DNA from: Neptuniibacter halophilus
GTDB taxonomy: Bacteria; Pseudomonadota; Gammaproteobacteria; Pseudomonadales; Balneatricaceae
Direction of reading: 5' to 3'
Assembly (NCBI RefSeq): GCF_030295765.1
Contig: NZ_AP027292.1
Location: forward strand, 3,224,001 to 3,288,000
DNA length: 64,000 bases
Shown here: piece by piece, positions 63,874 through 64,000 of the stretch
Numbering within the stretch: position 1 is the stretch's first letter
Layout of the letters: each line of letters starts with the position of its first letter
Notes under the pieces: model-generated
What the model was told of the DNA's origin: nothing
The model's input: the letters and a program-made list of their open reading frames with translations, nothing else
The model's database searches: none
Translations under genes and position numbers: made by a program

Positions 63874-64000
63874 ATGTCTGTAAAACTAATTAAGTCGAAT
63901 TCCATCGAGTTTTATCATCGTGGTGGGCCGCCGGGCCATGCTGAAGTGGGCCGTGCAGTGTCTACGGATATCAGTTCCACCATGGGCGCAGGAATCGCCC
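63874..64000 (+). CDS. Start of a further gene (truncated by the window edge)
   Basis: ATG 63874 follows TTGAGG at a good distance and the frame stays open to the edge, giving 42 residues (begins MSVKLIKSNSIEFYHRGG). It is 57 bp after the TRAP permease and in the same direction, so it is probably in the same operon. The fragment is too short to assign; a small cupin-type or other catabolic protein would fit. Confidence 0.6.
   Translation, partial: MSVKLIKSNSIEFYHRGGPPGHAEVGRAVSTDISSTMGAGIA

Noticed and set aside
1..64000. CRISPR array or insertion sequence
   Set aside because: No regularly spaced direct repeats of suitable length and no transposase reading frame were seen.

Overview
The window has two parts. 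Positions 1 to about 26.3 kb are the right-hand part of a tailed-phage (podovirus-type) prophage. From about 26.4 kb to the end is ordinary chromosome of a Gammaproteobacterium. The chromosomal proteins (Pseudomonas-type 500-residue GluRS, YeeN-type YebC protein, PdxB, DusA, AzgA-type permease, TRAP transporter, DmdB/DmdC-like acyl-CoA genes) suggest a marine Oceanospirillales relative. This is inferred from protein character only, since no rRNA is present.

Prophage, almost all on the plus strand and tightly overlapped: a probable terminase tail (1-72), two small proteins, portal, scaffold, major capsid, small head proteins, a head-tail adaptor, a large tail or stabilisation protein, a 1310-residue modular tail fibre with a small gene behind it, a membrane protein, and a block of probable ejected proteins. 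That block ends with a 2580-residue polyvalent protein carrying a ParB-like segment and two HExxH zinc-protease motifs. A GNAT-type acetyltransferase sits inside the block. Intrinsic terminators lie between head genes and one lies inside a reading frame after the fibre. At the right end are a reverse-strand two-gene cassette (secreted 88-residue protein plus two-helix membrane protein), an AT-rich stretch of more than 500 bp, and a lone 99-residue gene. After these come TGTGTGA direct repeats and a long inverted repeat that stops at the trpB stop codon, which is the best candidate for the right attachment region. No integrase, repressor, holin or endolysin is in the window; they may lie to the left.

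Chromosome, left to right: an orphan divergent trpB and a chemoreceptor (minus); pdxB, a PilZ/YcgR-like protein, an NAD-kinase-family protein, a small membrane protein and a lipoprotein (plus); a possible small RNA; a RelB/RelE-type toxin-antitoxin pair with its own promoter and palindrome; a yebC/yeeN-type gene; a minus-strand acyl-CoA group (AMP-ligase, etfB, etfA, acyl-CoA dehydrogenase); a plus-strand hybrid sensor kinase and OmpR-type regulator; two minus-strand NCS2-type permeases; a yedI-like gene; a minus-strand run of dusA, transaldolase and a tandem HAD protein; dgkA, gltX, a GGDEF-EAL protein and tRNA-Ala(GGC). Last is a LysR regulator divergent from an FAD amine/amino-acid oxidase, a complete TRAP transporter and the start of another gene. 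This last group reads as one uptake-and-oxidation unit for an unidentified amino compound.

Points most worth attention are the polyvalent ejection protein, the repeat structure at the prophage/trpB junction, the tandem HAD protein whose two halves both carry D-x-H in place of D-x-D, a 16-bp sequence shared by the upstream regions of the sensor operon and a permease, and the small-RNA candidate at 34.1 kb.
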